Shown here: piece by piece, positions 37,345-44,972 of the stretch | How positions within the stretch are numbered: position 1 is the stretch's first letter | Layout of the letters: each line of letters opens with the position of its first letter | NCBI RefSeq assembly: GCF_000993785.3 | Contig: NZ_CP009922.3 | Span: forward strand, 3,472,001 to 3,536,000 | Source: Streptomyces xiamenensis | Lineage (GTDB): Bacteria; Actinomycetota; Actinomycetes; Streptomycetales; Streptomycetaceae | Direction of reading: 5' to 3' | Length of the DNA stretch: 64,000 nt | Notes under the pieces: generated by a model | What the model saw: the letters and a program-made list of their open reading frames with translations, nothing else | Told to the model about the DNA's origin: nothing | Database searches by the model: none | Position numbers and translations under genes: made by a program

Positions 37345-39241
37345 CGCCGGAAAGACCAGCCTGACCGAGCGGCTGCTGTACGCCGCCGGAGTCATCGACG
37401 CGATCGGCAGCGTCGATGACGGCAACACCCAGACCGACTCGATGTCCCTCGAACGGCAGCGCGGCATCACCATCAGATCCGCGGTGGTCGCCTTCGCCCT
37501 CGACGAGGACACCACGGTCAACCTCATCGACACCCCCGGACACCCGGACTTCATCGCCGAGGTGGAACGGGTCCTCGGCGTGCTCGACGGCGCGGTGCTC
37601 GTCGTCTCCGCCGTGGAGGGCGTCCAGGCGCAGACCCGCGTCCTGATGCGCACCCTGCGCCGGCTGCGCATCCCCACCCTCGTCTTCATCAACAAGACCG
37701 ACCGCTCCGGCGCCCGGCCGCAAGCCGTCCTGGACGAACTGCGCACCCGGCTCACCCCGGCTGTCGTCGCGCCCACCGCACCGGACGACGAACTGGCCGA
37801 GATCCTCGCCGAGCGGGACGACGACCTCCTCGCCGCCTACCTCGACGCGGACGGGCCCCTCCCGCGTGCCCGGCTGCGCGCCGCCCTCGCCGCCCAGACC
37901 GGCCGCGCCCGCGTCCACCCGGTGTACCAGGGCTCGGCCATCACCGGGGAGGGCACGGACGCGCTGCTCAGCGGCATCCGGGAGTTCCTCCCGGCGAGCG
38001 CGGGCGACCCCGGGGCACCCGTCTCCGGCCGGGTCTTCAAGGTCGAACGCGGCCCGGCGGGGGAACGGATCGCGTACGCGCGGCTGTTCGCGGGCACCCT
38101 GGCCGTCCGCGACCGGCTGCCCGGCGGCCCGGAGGAGAAGGTGACGGCGATCGGCGTCTTCGACCGCGAACGCGGCACGGACATCCGCCGCGCGTCCGTG
38201 ACGGCCGGGCAGATCGCGAAGCTGTGGGGCCTGAGCGGGGTACGCGTCGGCGACCCCATCGGCACCGTCCCGGCGGGCGCCGCCGGTGGCCACTTCCCGG
38301 CCCCCACCCTGGAGACGGTGGTCGAGCCGTGCCGCCCCGGCGAGAAGGGCACGCTGCACGCCGCACTCGCCCAGCTCGCCGAACAGGACCCGCTGATCAA
38401 CCTGCGCCAGGACGACCTGCGCCGCGAGATCGCCGTGTCGCTGTACGGCGAGGTGCAGAAGGAGGTCATCCAGGCCACCCTGGCGCACGAGTACGGGGTG
38501 GCGGCGACCTTCCGCGAGACGACCACGATCCACGTGGAACGCCTCACGGGAACGGGCGAGGCCGTCGAGTTCAACAAGAAGAACGGCAACCCCTTCCTGG
38601 CCACGGTCGGCCTGCGCGTGGAGCCGGCACCCGTGGGCAGCGGGGTGACGTACCGGCTCGGCGTCGAACTCGGCTCCATGCCCTACGCCTTCATGGCGGC
38701 GGTGGAGGACACCGTACGGTCCACCCTGCGGGAGGGCCTGTACGGCTGGGAGATCCCCGACGTGGTCGTCACCATGACGCACTCCGGGTACTCCCCGCGC
38801 CAGAGCCACGCGCACGCGATCTTCGACAAGAGCATGTCGAGTACGGGCGCGGACTTCCGGCACCTCACCCCGCTGGTACTGATGGCGGCGCTGCGCCGGG
38901 CCGGAACACGGGCGCACGAGCCGATGCACCGCTTCCGCCTGGACCTGCCGGCCGACACGCTCGGCCCCGTCATGTCGGTCCTGGCCCGGCTGCGTGCGGT
39001 GCCGGACAACCCGCGCACGCAGCACACCGGATGCGTACTGGAGGGCGCGATCCCGGCGGCGGCCGTGCACCGCCTGGAACAGCAACTCCCCGGACTGACC
39101 CGGGGCGAGGCGTCCCTGGAGGCGGACTTCGACCACCACCGGCCCGTCCAGGGGCCGCCACCGCACCGGGAGCGCACGGACCACAACCCGCTCAACAGGA
39201 AGGACTATCTGCTGGCGGTGGTCCGCAGGGTCACGGCGTAG
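37307..39241 (+). CDS. Ribosomal protection protein, TetM/OtrA type
   Basis: 644 residues from GTG 37307 (ATG 37313 is possible). G1 AHVDAGKT at 10-17, G2 RGITI at 52-56, G3 DTPGH at 75-79, G4 NKTD at 129-132. EF-G-like domains II-V follow, ending in GY-PRQSHAHAIFDKSMSSTG. These paralogues of EF-G release tetracycline from the ribosome in a GTP-dependent way; OtrA of oxytetracycline producers is the Streptomyces example. Closeness to otrA versus tetM was not measured. It overlaps the convergent GNAT gene by 11 bp. Confidence 0.9.
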   Translation: MRMVNLGILAHVDAGKTSLTERLLYAAGVIDAIGSVDDGNTQTDSMSLERQRGITIRSAVVAFALDEDTTVNLIDTPGHPDFIAEVERVLGVLDGAVLVVSAVEGVQAQTRVLMRTLRRLRIPTLVFINKTDRSGARPQAVLDELRTRLTPAVVAPTAPDDELAEILAERDDDLLAAYLDADGPLPRARLRAALAAQTGRARVHPVYQGSAITGEGTDALLSGIREFLPASAGDPGAPVSGRVFKVERGPAGERIAYARLFAGTLAVRDRLPGGPEEKVTAIGVFDRERGTDIRRASVTAGQIAKLWGLSGVRVGDPIGTVPAGAAGGHFPAPTLETVVEPCRPGEKGTLHAALAQLAEQDPLINLRQDDLRREIAVSLYGEVQKEVIQATLAHEYGVAATFRETTTIHVERLTGTGEAVEFNKKNGNPFLATVGLRVEPAPVGSGVTYRLGVELGSMPYAFMAAVEDTVRSTLREGLYGWEIPDVVVTMTHSGYSPRQSHAHAIFDKSMSSTGADFRHLTPLVLMAALRRAGTRAHEPMHRFRLDLPADTLGPVMSVLARLRAVPDNPRTQHTGCVLEGAIPAAAVHRLEQQLPGLTRGEASLEADFDHHRPVQGPPPHRERTDHNPLNRKDYLLAVVRRVTA

Positions 39242-39764
39242 CGGCGGTGGGCCGCGCCGTGGCGCTCACGTCGACCCACCAGTCGTGGGAGGTCTCCCAG
39301 TGCCCCTTCGGATACTCGAAGGTGAGCGTCCCGGCGAGCTGGAACCCCGCCTTGCGGCACACGGCGTTGGAGGCGCCGTGTGACGTGCGCGGGTAGGCGT
39401 GCAGCGTGCGGTGCGGCCCCCCGGCGGCCCGGACCACCTCGATGAGGGACTGGGCCGCCGCCGCTGCCAGTCCTCGGCCCTGGAACGCGGACAGCACCGA
39501 CCACCCCGTCTCCCACACGGTCTCGCCGTCGTCCTGCTGGTGCTCCCAGTACCCGATGGAGCCCACCGTCTCCCCGGTCGCCGCCAGCTCCACCCGGTAC
39601 ATTCGCCCGGGACCGCGCAGGGCGACGTACCTGCGGTGCCGGTCGGCCAGCTTCTCCGCGCTCTCCGGACCGCCGAGATTCGCGGTCATGGCCGGAGTGT
39701 TGCACGCCTCCAACACCCAGAAGTCCTCGTCGCTCCAGGGCACCAGTCGCACTTCTCCGTTCAT
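39231..39764 (-). CDS. GNAT acetyltransferase, RimJ/RimL type
   Basis: 177 residues from ATG 39764; the longer TTG start at 39794 lacks support. It opens MNGEVRLVPWSDEDFWVLEA. The CoA site is VLSAFQGRGLAAAAAQSLIE, and the late CRKAGFQLAGTLTFEYPKG is the usual RimJ ending. It may acetylate a protein N-terminus or a small amine. Its 3' end overlaps the resistance gene by 11 bp tail to tail. Confidence 0.85.
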   Translation of the reverse strand: MNGEVRLVPWSDEDFWVLEACNTPAMTANLGGPESAEKLADRHRRYVALRGPGRMYRVELAATGETVGSIGYWEHQQDDGETVWETGWSVLSAFQGRGLAAAAAQSLIEVVRAAGGPHRTLHAYPRTSHGASNAVCRKAGFQLAGTLTFEYPKGHWETSHDWWVDVSATARPTAATP

Positions 39765-39766
39765 GG

Positions 39767-40000
39767 TCAGGACCCTACGGCCGGGGTCTGACAATCCCCG
39801 TTCCCGTCCTCGGCGAGCACGCCGACCCGCACCGGGTAGAGCCAGCAGCGGCAGGTGTACACGGTCCCAGGCCGCTCCAGCGGCGGCGGCAGACAGCCGC
39901 GCGGCGGGCGGGGCGTCAGGGCCACGGCGATACCGACGGCGCCGACCGTCCCGCCGAGGAGGGTGGCGAGACCGATGAGCCCGAGCGTCGCGTCCTCCAT
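39767..40000 (-). CDS. Small membrane-associated protein of the WhiJ-type module
   Basis: 77 residues from ATG 40000, sharing one base with the stop of the ATPase gene (TGATG). One hydrophobic segment (TLGLIGLATLLGGTVGAVGIAV) near the N-terminus is followed by a basic, Pro-rich stretch and a Cys pair (YTCRCWLYPV). Function not recognised. The coupling suggests it is made with the ATPase. Confidence 0.55.
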   Translation of the reverse strand: MEDATLGLIGLATLLGGTVGAVGIAVALTPRPPRGCLPPPLERPGTVYTCRCWLYPVRVGVLAEDGNGDCQTPAVGS

Positions 40001-40407
40001 CAGGCGTCCCGCAGCTCGAACCACACCGATTTGCCGACCGGCTCCGGGTACCCGAGCTGCGTCACGCCCCAGGACCGGGCCAGCAACTCCACGAGCGACA
40101 GCCCGCGTCCGCACTCCTCCTCGCCCTCGGGCAGCGCCCGGCGCGGCGGAATCCCCCGGGGCGACGCGTCGTGCACGGCGACCAGTACCTGACCCGGCCG
40201 GATGGTGGTCTCGACGGCGACGACGGAAGTGGCCGTGTGCTCGTAGACGTTGGTCACCACCTCACTGACCAGCAGCCGCGCGGTGTCGGCGAGCCCCAGC
40301 AGCCGGTTGCCCAGCAGGACGTACGCGACATGGTCGCGGGCGAGCCGCGGCGTATCGGGCGCGTTGGGCGCGGTGAGGCGGTACGAGCGGATGGCGGGCA
40401 GCGTCAT
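40000..40407 (-). CDS. HATPase-domain protein (anti-sigma-kinase like)
   Basis: 135 residues. N-box LLVSEVVTNVYEHT, G1-like VHDASPRG, G2-like EECGRGLSLVELLA and terminal GKSVWFELRD: the complete Bergerat ATPase of the RsbW/SpoIIAB type. In Streptomyces such proteins (AbaA/WhiJ loci) often lie divergent from an XRE regulator, as here. Its role may be regulatory ATP binding rather than sigma-factor phosphorylation. Two palindromes occupy the 155-bp divergent region. Confidence 0.88.
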   Translation of the reverse strand: MTLPAIRSYRLTAPNAPDTPRLARDHVAYVLLGNRLLGLADTARLLVSEVVTNVYEHTATSVVAVETTIRPGQVLVAVHDASPRGIPPRRALPEGEEECGRGLSLVELLARSWGVTQLGYPEPVGKSVWFELRDA

Positions 40408-40487
40408 GTTCCCTCCCGGGGAAGCGTGTTCGCCGAGTCACTGTCCGCCACCATAGGGTGTTGTGACTCATATGTGAATCGAACGGT

Positions 40488-40503
40488 GAATCATGCGTGA
40501 TTC
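40488..40503. promoter_or_regulatory. Palindrome 1 of the WhiJ-type module
   Basis: GAATCATGCGTGATTC is a perfect 6+4+6 inverted repeat upstream of the XRE gene. A related GACTCATATGTGAATC sits 24 bases to the left, giving a possible array of operator half-sites. Confidence 0.6.
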
Positions 40504-40510
40504 GTGAGTT

Positions 40511-40527
40511 GGACTATGAGATAGTCC
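40511..40527. promoter_or_regulatory. Palindrome 2 of the WhiJ-type module
   Basis: GGACTATGAGATAGTCC is a perfect 7+3+7 inverted repeat that contains the most -10-like sequence of the region (TATGAG/GATAGT). It is 36 bp before the XRE start, consistent with autoregulation. Confidence 0.6.
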
Positions 40528-40562
40528 GCGAAACAGGGCGTCCGAGCGAGGGGAGCAGGGGG

Positions 40563-41414
40563 ATGCCAGCGAGGTCGGCGCCAACAGCCAGGCAGCGCAG
40601 GCTGGGGACCGAAATGCGCAGGCTGCGGCAGGCGGCGGGGCTCAGTGTGGCGGACGCCGCGCTCAAACTCGGGTGGGATCGGACCCGCATCAGCAACATC
40701 GAGGCAGGGCGAACCGGTCTCAGTCACGACAGCGTGAGTTCACTCGCAGGTGTGTATCAGTGCGCGGATCGCGCCTACGTCGACGCTCTCGGGATGATGG
40801 CCGAGGAGCGCGGCAAAGGCTGGTGGGAGGAATTCCGGGGCAAGTTCGACGCTGCCCTGCTGGACCTCGTGGAACTGGAACAGCGCGCAGATCACCTGCG
40901 TGGCACGCAAGTGACTCATCTGCCCGGACTGCTCCAGACCGAGTCCTACGCGAGGGCCGTGCTGTCCACGGACGTCCCGGCACCCGACCCAACGGATCTG
41001 CGCCGCAAGGTGTCGTTCCGGATGCGCCGCCGCGATGTCCTGGACAAGGAAGACGCGCCGCAGTGCACGCTGCTCATTCATGAGGCGGCTCTGCGCCTGG
41101 GGTTCGGCGGACCGGCTGTCATGCGCGAGCAGTTGACCTGCATCCTGGAATCCTCGGAGCGGGAGAATGTCACCATCCGCGCTCTGCCCTTCTCCCTCGG
41201 TGGCCTGCCGGGTATCGGCGCATCGATCACCTACGTGTCGGGCGCGGTGTCGCAGTTGGACACGGTGCACTTCGACACACCCACCGGCGTCCAGTTCCTC
41301 GATGCGCCAACGGCCACACACAAGTACCGCAGCATGATGGATAGACTCGAAGAGCTGTCTCTACCTGTGGAAAAGACACGGGATTTTGTCCGCGAAATTT
41401 CGAAACAACTCTGA
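40563..41414 (+). CDS. XRE-family regulator with DUF5753 domain, WhiJ-like
   Basis: 283 residues from ATG 40563, chosen for GGGGAG upstream. HTH at about 17-52 (MRRLRQAAGLSVADAALKLG, TRISNIEAGRTG). The DUF5753 part includes GTQVTHLPGLLQTESYARAV, LIHEAALRLGFGGPAVMREQ and ITYVSGAVSQLDTVHFD. With the HATPase gene divergent and a DUF397 gene 11 bp downstream it forms the three-part WhiJ-type module that influences development and antibiotic production in S. coelicolor. Confidence 0.9.
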   Translation: MPARSAPTARQRRLGTEMRRLRQAAGLSVADAALKLGWDRTRISNIEAGRTGLSHDSVSSLAGVYQCADRAYVDALGMMAEERGKGWWEEFRGKFDAALLDLVELEQRADHLRGTQVTHLPGLLQTESYARAVLSTDVPAPDPTDLRRKVSFRMRRRDVLDKEDAPQCTLLIHEAALRLGFGGPAVMREQLTCILESSERENVTIRALPFSLGGLPGIGASITYVSGAVSQLDTVHFDTPTGVQFLDAPTATHKYRSMMDRLEELSLPVEKTRDFVREISKQL

Positions 41415-41425
41415 GAGTGCGGAAG

Positions 41426-41620
41426 ATGTCGGATATTCCATGGCAGAAATCCTCCTACTCGACGCAGGGTGACAATGACTGCATAGAGTTGGGGCGTTAC
41501 AGTGGCGCACTGCTCCTTCGGGAGAGCGATCACCCCGATGTGGTCTCGGCGGCTGACTCCCTGCGTGTTCAGGCGCTGCTTCTGGCGGTCAAGCAGGGGA
41601 CGTTCGGCCGACTGGGCTGA
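41426..41620 (+). CDS. DUF397 protein of the WhiJ-type module
   Basis: 64 residues from ATG 41426 (GTG 41417 is possible), reading MSDIPWQKSSYSTQGDNDCI onward with the DUF397 core W-KSSYS-DN-CIE and LLLRESDHPDVV. It follows the XRE gene by 11 bp and is presumably its binding partner. It differs clearly from the three DUF397 proteins at 8 kb, so the two modules are not recent copies of each other. Confidence 0.88.
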   Translation: MSDIPWQKSSYSTQGDNDCIELGRYSGALLLRESDHPDVVSAADSLRVQALLLAVKQGTFGRLG

Positions 41621-41758
41621 GACCGATGCACTTCGTGGCCCTCCACTCCAAGGGATGGGGGGCCGTTCTCATACCGTACGGAACCCGTGCGAACCGGTCC
41701 GTACCGTCTGGGAAAACACCGTCGCGAGTGCGGCCCAGCCTCCCTACACTCTCCGGCC

Positions 41759-42142
41759 ATGGCATGCCGCATCAGTGAACTGGTCCTCGACGTCGCTGAT
41801 CCCGAGCGCCTCGCCGCGTTCTGGAGCGAGGTCCTCGGCTACGTCGAACTCGGCCGTGAGGACGACGGAAGCATCGAGATCGGGCCGCCCGACACCGGCT
41901 TCGGCGGCCCGCAGCCCACCCTCGTCCTCAGTCCCACCACCGACCCCCGGCCCCACAAACTTCGGCTGCACCTGGACGTCAACGCCACCGACCGCGACCA
42001 GGACGCCGAGTTGGAACGGCTCCTCGCCCTCGGCGCCCGGCCCGCCGATGTCGGCCAGACCGGCGAGGAGAGCTGGCACGTTCTGGCCGACCCGGAAGGT
42101 AGCGAATTCTGCCTTTTGCGCACCCGGCTCCAGCCGGTGTGA
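41759..42142 (+). CDS. VOC-family (glyoxalase-like) protein
   Basis: 127 residues from ATG 41759. The two beta-alpha-beta-beta-beta units are visible: ISELVLDVADPERLAAFWSE with VLGYVEL, and HLDVNATDRDQDAELERLLA with WHVLADPEGSEFCLL. Metal ligands would be His/Glu at conserved strand ends (RLHLDV, GSEFC). TACACT lies eight bases before the ATG without an SD, so a leaderless mRNA is likely. Substrate unknown; resistance proteins and C-C dioxygenases share this fold. Confidence 0.85.
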   Translation: MACRISELVLDVADPERLAAFWSEVLGYVELGREDDGSIEIGPPDTGFGGPQPTLVLSPTTDPRPHKLRLHLDVNATDRDQDAELERLLALGARPADVGQTGEESWHVLADPEGSEFCLLRTRLQPV

Positions 42143-42250
42143 TCGCGTAGCCTCCCTGCCCGTGCCGAACGCCGACGCCTGCCGTGCGTACGGTTGCCGG
42201 AGATCGCCGTCAGGCGCGACAGCGGGGAACCGGTAGGGAAGGGCGCGGGC

Positions 42251-42784
42251 ATGGTGACGCGGTGGGTCAGGCTTGAACTGGACGTGACCGGCTTCGAGGC
42301 CGAGCGGTTCGCGCCGTACGTGGAGCGGTGCCTGGGGGCCGGGATCCGCCTGGTCACGCTGGACGAGCTGGGGGACACGGCGCGGAACCGGCGGGCGCTC
42401 TACGCACTCAACAAGGAGTGCGCCGCCGACATCCCGGAGCGCGGGGAGTTCTACACGTACGAGGCGTACCTCCGGCAGCGGATCGAGGTCGCCTCGTACG
42501 ACCCTCGCGGGGTGGTGATCGCGCTGGACGGCGACGGTGGATGGATCGGGATGTCGGCGACGTCCGATCACCGGTCGTCCGGCTTTGTGTTCAACGAGAT
42601 GACCGGCGTCCGGGCGGCCTTCCGGGGGAGAGGCATCTCCCTCGCGATGAAGACCTTCGGCATCGGCTTCGCCGCGCGGTGCGGCGTGGACCGCATCCGG
42701 ACCGTCCACCATCCGGCGAACACCGCCGCCATCGAGATGAACCGGCGCCTCGGTTACGTCGACGCCCCCGAACAGGACGGCTGA
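42251..42784 (+). CDS. GNAT acetyltransferase
   Basis: 177 residues from ATG 42251, with GGGAAGG ten bases upstream, rather than the in-frame TTG at 42194. The CoA-binding loop is VRAAFRGRGISLAMKTFGIG, and the late RTVHHPANTAAIEMNRRLGY is the N-x-x-M-x-x-x-N-x-x-LGY signature of the RimI-like superfamily. The first half is diverged (WVRLELDVTGFEAERFAPYV). Acceptor unknown. Confidence 0.85.
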   Translation: MVTRWVRLELDVTGFEAERFAPYVERCLGAGIRLVTLDELGDTARNRRALYALNKECAADIPERGEFYTYEAYLRQRIEVASYDPRGVVIALDGDGGWIGMSATSDHRSSGFVFNEMTGVRAAFRGRGISLAMKTFGIGFAARCGVDRIRTVHHPANTAAIEMNRRLGYVDAPEQDG

Positions 42785-42937
42785 CCTGCGCCCGGCCGGT
42801 CGGCGCGAGCCCAACGGGAAAGCGCCGAACGCCGGTCGCGGCCCGCGCACCCTCCCGCTGTCCCTCGCCACAGACCCGGGGCGCCTGCGGCACCCTCGGA
42901 ACCCTTGGCTGTCACCGGAGGAAGCGGCCCCCGTCTC

Positions 42938-43282
42938 TCAGTCGGCCTCGGTCCGCGACAGCACCCCGCCCAGGGCGAGATGGAGCAGGCGGCGGGCCGC
43001 ATCGGCGTCACCGTCGGAGGCCAGGGACAGGGCGTTGGCCAGGGTGATGAGATCCAGCGGCGTCACCTCGTCGCGCACCACGCCGGCCTCCGCCGCGTCC
43101 GCGACCAGCCGCGCCGCCGCGCCGTGGAGCAGACCGTGGCAGCTGTCCTCGACGGCGATGCCGCCCTCCGGGTCCGCCATGAGGGCGGTGGTCACCCCGC
43201 GCGTGGTCGAGGTGTAGGTGGTCAGCTCGTCGAGCCAGGTGGTGACCGCGTCCCGGGGGGAGTGGGTGTCGGCCAGTTGCAC
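42938..43282 (-). pseudogene. TetR regulator remnant, DNA-binding half missing
   Basis: 115 codons covering only the C-terminal ligand domain of a TetR (SbtR-like) protein: DAVTTWLDELTTYTSTTRGV, TALMADPEGGIAVEDSC and DLITLANALSLASDGDADAA. The HTH that should precede it is absent. Upstream in frame there are only eight more codons before a stop, and the sequence turns into the tail of another gene. It cannot bind DNA in the usual way. GTG 43282 is only a nominal start. Confidence 0.75.
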
Positions 43283-43293
43283 GAGCCGCCGGC

Positions 43294-43422
43294 CTTCACG
43301 AGGCGTTCATCGCCTCCCAGGAGTACGTGGGCCTCCACTCCGCCCCGGCCCACCCCGAAGCGGCCCGCACCCTCGGCCTCCCCACCACTCCCTTCGCATC
43401 CTGGGCCCGCACCACCCTGTGA
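43294..43422 (+). pseudogene. NmrA/SDR-type NAD(P)-binding protein remnant, C-terminal end
   Basis: 43 codons ending in TGA 43422: LHEAFIASQEYVGLHSAPAH, then PEAARTLGLPTTPFASWART. This is what the tail of an NmrA-like reductase looks like (helix, PEAARTLGLPTTPFASWA, end). No start or Rossmann motif is present. It abuts the TetR remnant back to back, as if a deletion joined the 3' parts of a divergent pair. Confidence 0.6.
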
Positions 43423-43724
43423 CCACCGGATGCAACCACCGGTCCGGAGGCGGAAGAAGAATTCCAACTGTGAAACACTCCTCCCCGGTCCGGCTGAAAC
43501 GTGCTCATGGTGTGACGTGCTGGGAGTGTACGGGGAGCGTGATTATCTACCCATGGGGGTCAAAAGGTAAATAATGCAACGCTATACGGTACTCGGAGTA
43601 AAGAATCAAGTGCGCAGAGGGAGAATGCCTGCTTGAAAGTTTGAACGACTCGTGACTAAGTTGTGCCCGGTTCAAATGCTCGGCTGCAGTCACACGTTCG
43701 CTACTACCTTCAAGTAGGGGAGAC
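43423..43724. other. 302-bp less GC-rich spacer with candidate promoter
   Basis: No gene is seen. TTGAAA at 43633-43638 and TAAGTT at 43657-43662, 18 bases apart, are a plausible promoter for the secreted-protein gene. A good SD (AGGGGAG) follows at 43716-43722. The base composition shift relative to the flanks starts here. Confidence 0.4.
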
Positions 43725-44173
43725 ATGCGCAAGGGCTACACCTTGCAATCGTCGCACTCGCGGCCACAGGGTCGCTCATCACCGCGCCGACTGCTTCGGC
43801 AGCAGACGCCGCGCCTCAGGGTGACTTCACGGTCCAGTGGGAAAGTCACATAACGGGCGCCCTTACGGGATTCGAATCCCGTCGCTGGACCGTGGTGGGT
43901 GGATCGTCGACGGTGAATTTCACGGGCTGTCAGTCGACCGAGTACGGGTCCGATCTCAACTCGACGCACGTGGGTATCTGGCAGGACCTCACTCTTCAGC
44001 CGGACGTGCGAATCGGGAACGATGCGCGACTCACTGCGTGCTTCAATCGGAGCACGTCCACTTTCTCGCGAGACATCAGCACCGGCGCGAGGGTGTATTT
44101 CAGGATAGCGCGCATCAACGGTGACGTTTCGGGCAGTCGCCTGTCAGTTGATAAGGTCGTCGTCAGCGAGTAG
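43725..44173 (+). pseudogene. Small secreted protein, apparently frameshifted in its signal peptide
   Basis: The frame ending at 44173 codes for AIVALAATGSLITAPTASAA, a signal peptide core, and a beta-rich domain with two cysteines (VNFTGCQSTEYG, RLTACFNRST). It has no start codon of its own. ATG 43725, with a good SD, is one base out of frame. One extra G in the AAGGGC at 43731-43736 would give MRKGLHLAIVALAATG, a perfect signal peptide. So either one base is missing in the assembly or the gene is newly broken. It stands 73 bp before the ABC gene. Confidence 0.65.
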
Positions 44174-44246
44174 TTGACATGCGCCCCGCAGGTCATGCTC
44201 AGTTTGTACCCGGCTCCTGCCGGTCGGATGGTGAACGGAAAGATGA

Positions 44247-44972
44247 ATGCCTGTCGAGATATCCGACTGCTGGTTCGCCTATCGGAAACGGCCGGTCCTG
44301 CGGGGCGTGGACTACGTCTTACCCGAGCAGCGCACAGTGCTGCTCGGGCCTAACGGCGCCGGAAAGTCCACTCTCCTGTCCCTCGCAGCATCCGTGCGTC
44401 GGCCGCAACGCGGAAGCATCAGTTATCGCGGCATCGACAGTTCTGACCGGGAGTATCGCCGGCGGGTAGCCTGGCTGCCGCAACACGTCACCGCTATGCC
44501 CGGTCTCACAGCCCGCGAGCAGGTCGCCTACGTTGGCTGGTTGAAGGGCATGACCAGGACTGCCGCGTGGTCGGCGGCGGCTGAGGCATTGGCCCGGGTC
44601 GAGTTGAGCGGCAAGCAGGACGAGAGAGTTACCAGGCTCTCCGGCGGTCAGGTACGCCGCGTCGGGGTCGCGCAGGCTCTTGTGCACGAAGCCGAGGTGC
44701 TGCTGCTCGACGAGCCGACCGCAGGGATGGATCCGCGCCAACGGCGAGTTTTTCGTGACACGCTGGCAGCGCTTTCACCCGAGGTGAGCGTGCTGATCTC
44801 CACCCACGATGTGGCGGATCTGGCCGAAGATTCCGAACACGTGACTGTTCTGAACAGAGGCGGCATCGTTTACCACGGTGACGTCGCGGGATTTCTGGAA
44901 CACGCTCCAGAAGACGTGGTTATCGGCCGCCGTGCGGAGATGGCCTACGCGGTGCTGTGCGGTGATGAGTGA
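44247..44972 (+). CDS. ABC transporter ATP-binding protein
   Basis: 241 residues. Walker [12 protein letters not shown] at about 33-43, Q-loop in AWLPQHVTAMPG, signature LSGGQVRRVG, Walker B VLLLDEPTAGMD and H-loop ISTHDVADLAED. It is of the ABC-2 (drug/lipid/bacteriocin export) type. The stop shares bases with the start of the next gene (GTGATG). With two membrane proteins and a secreted protein around it, it forms a four-gene locus of unknown cargo. Confidence 0.92.
   Translation: MPVEISDCWFAYRKRPVLRGVDYVLPEQRTVLLGPNGAGKSTLLSLAASVRRPQRGSISYRGIDSSDREYRRRVAWLPQHVTAMPGLTAREQVAYVGWLKGMTRTAAWSAAAEALARVELSGKQDERVTRLSGGQVRRVGVAQALVHEAEVLLLDEPTAGMDPRQRRVFRDTLAALSPEVSVLISTHDVADLAEDSEHVTVLNRGGIVYHGDVAGFLEHAPEDVVIGRRAEMAYAVLCGDE

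Noticed and set aside
43865..43882. ACGGGATTCGAATCCCGT looks like a tRNA T-arm, possibly an attachment site
   Set aside because: The loop has one base too many, no D or anticodon arm or acceptor stem surrounds it, and it lies inside the coding frame of the secreted protein.
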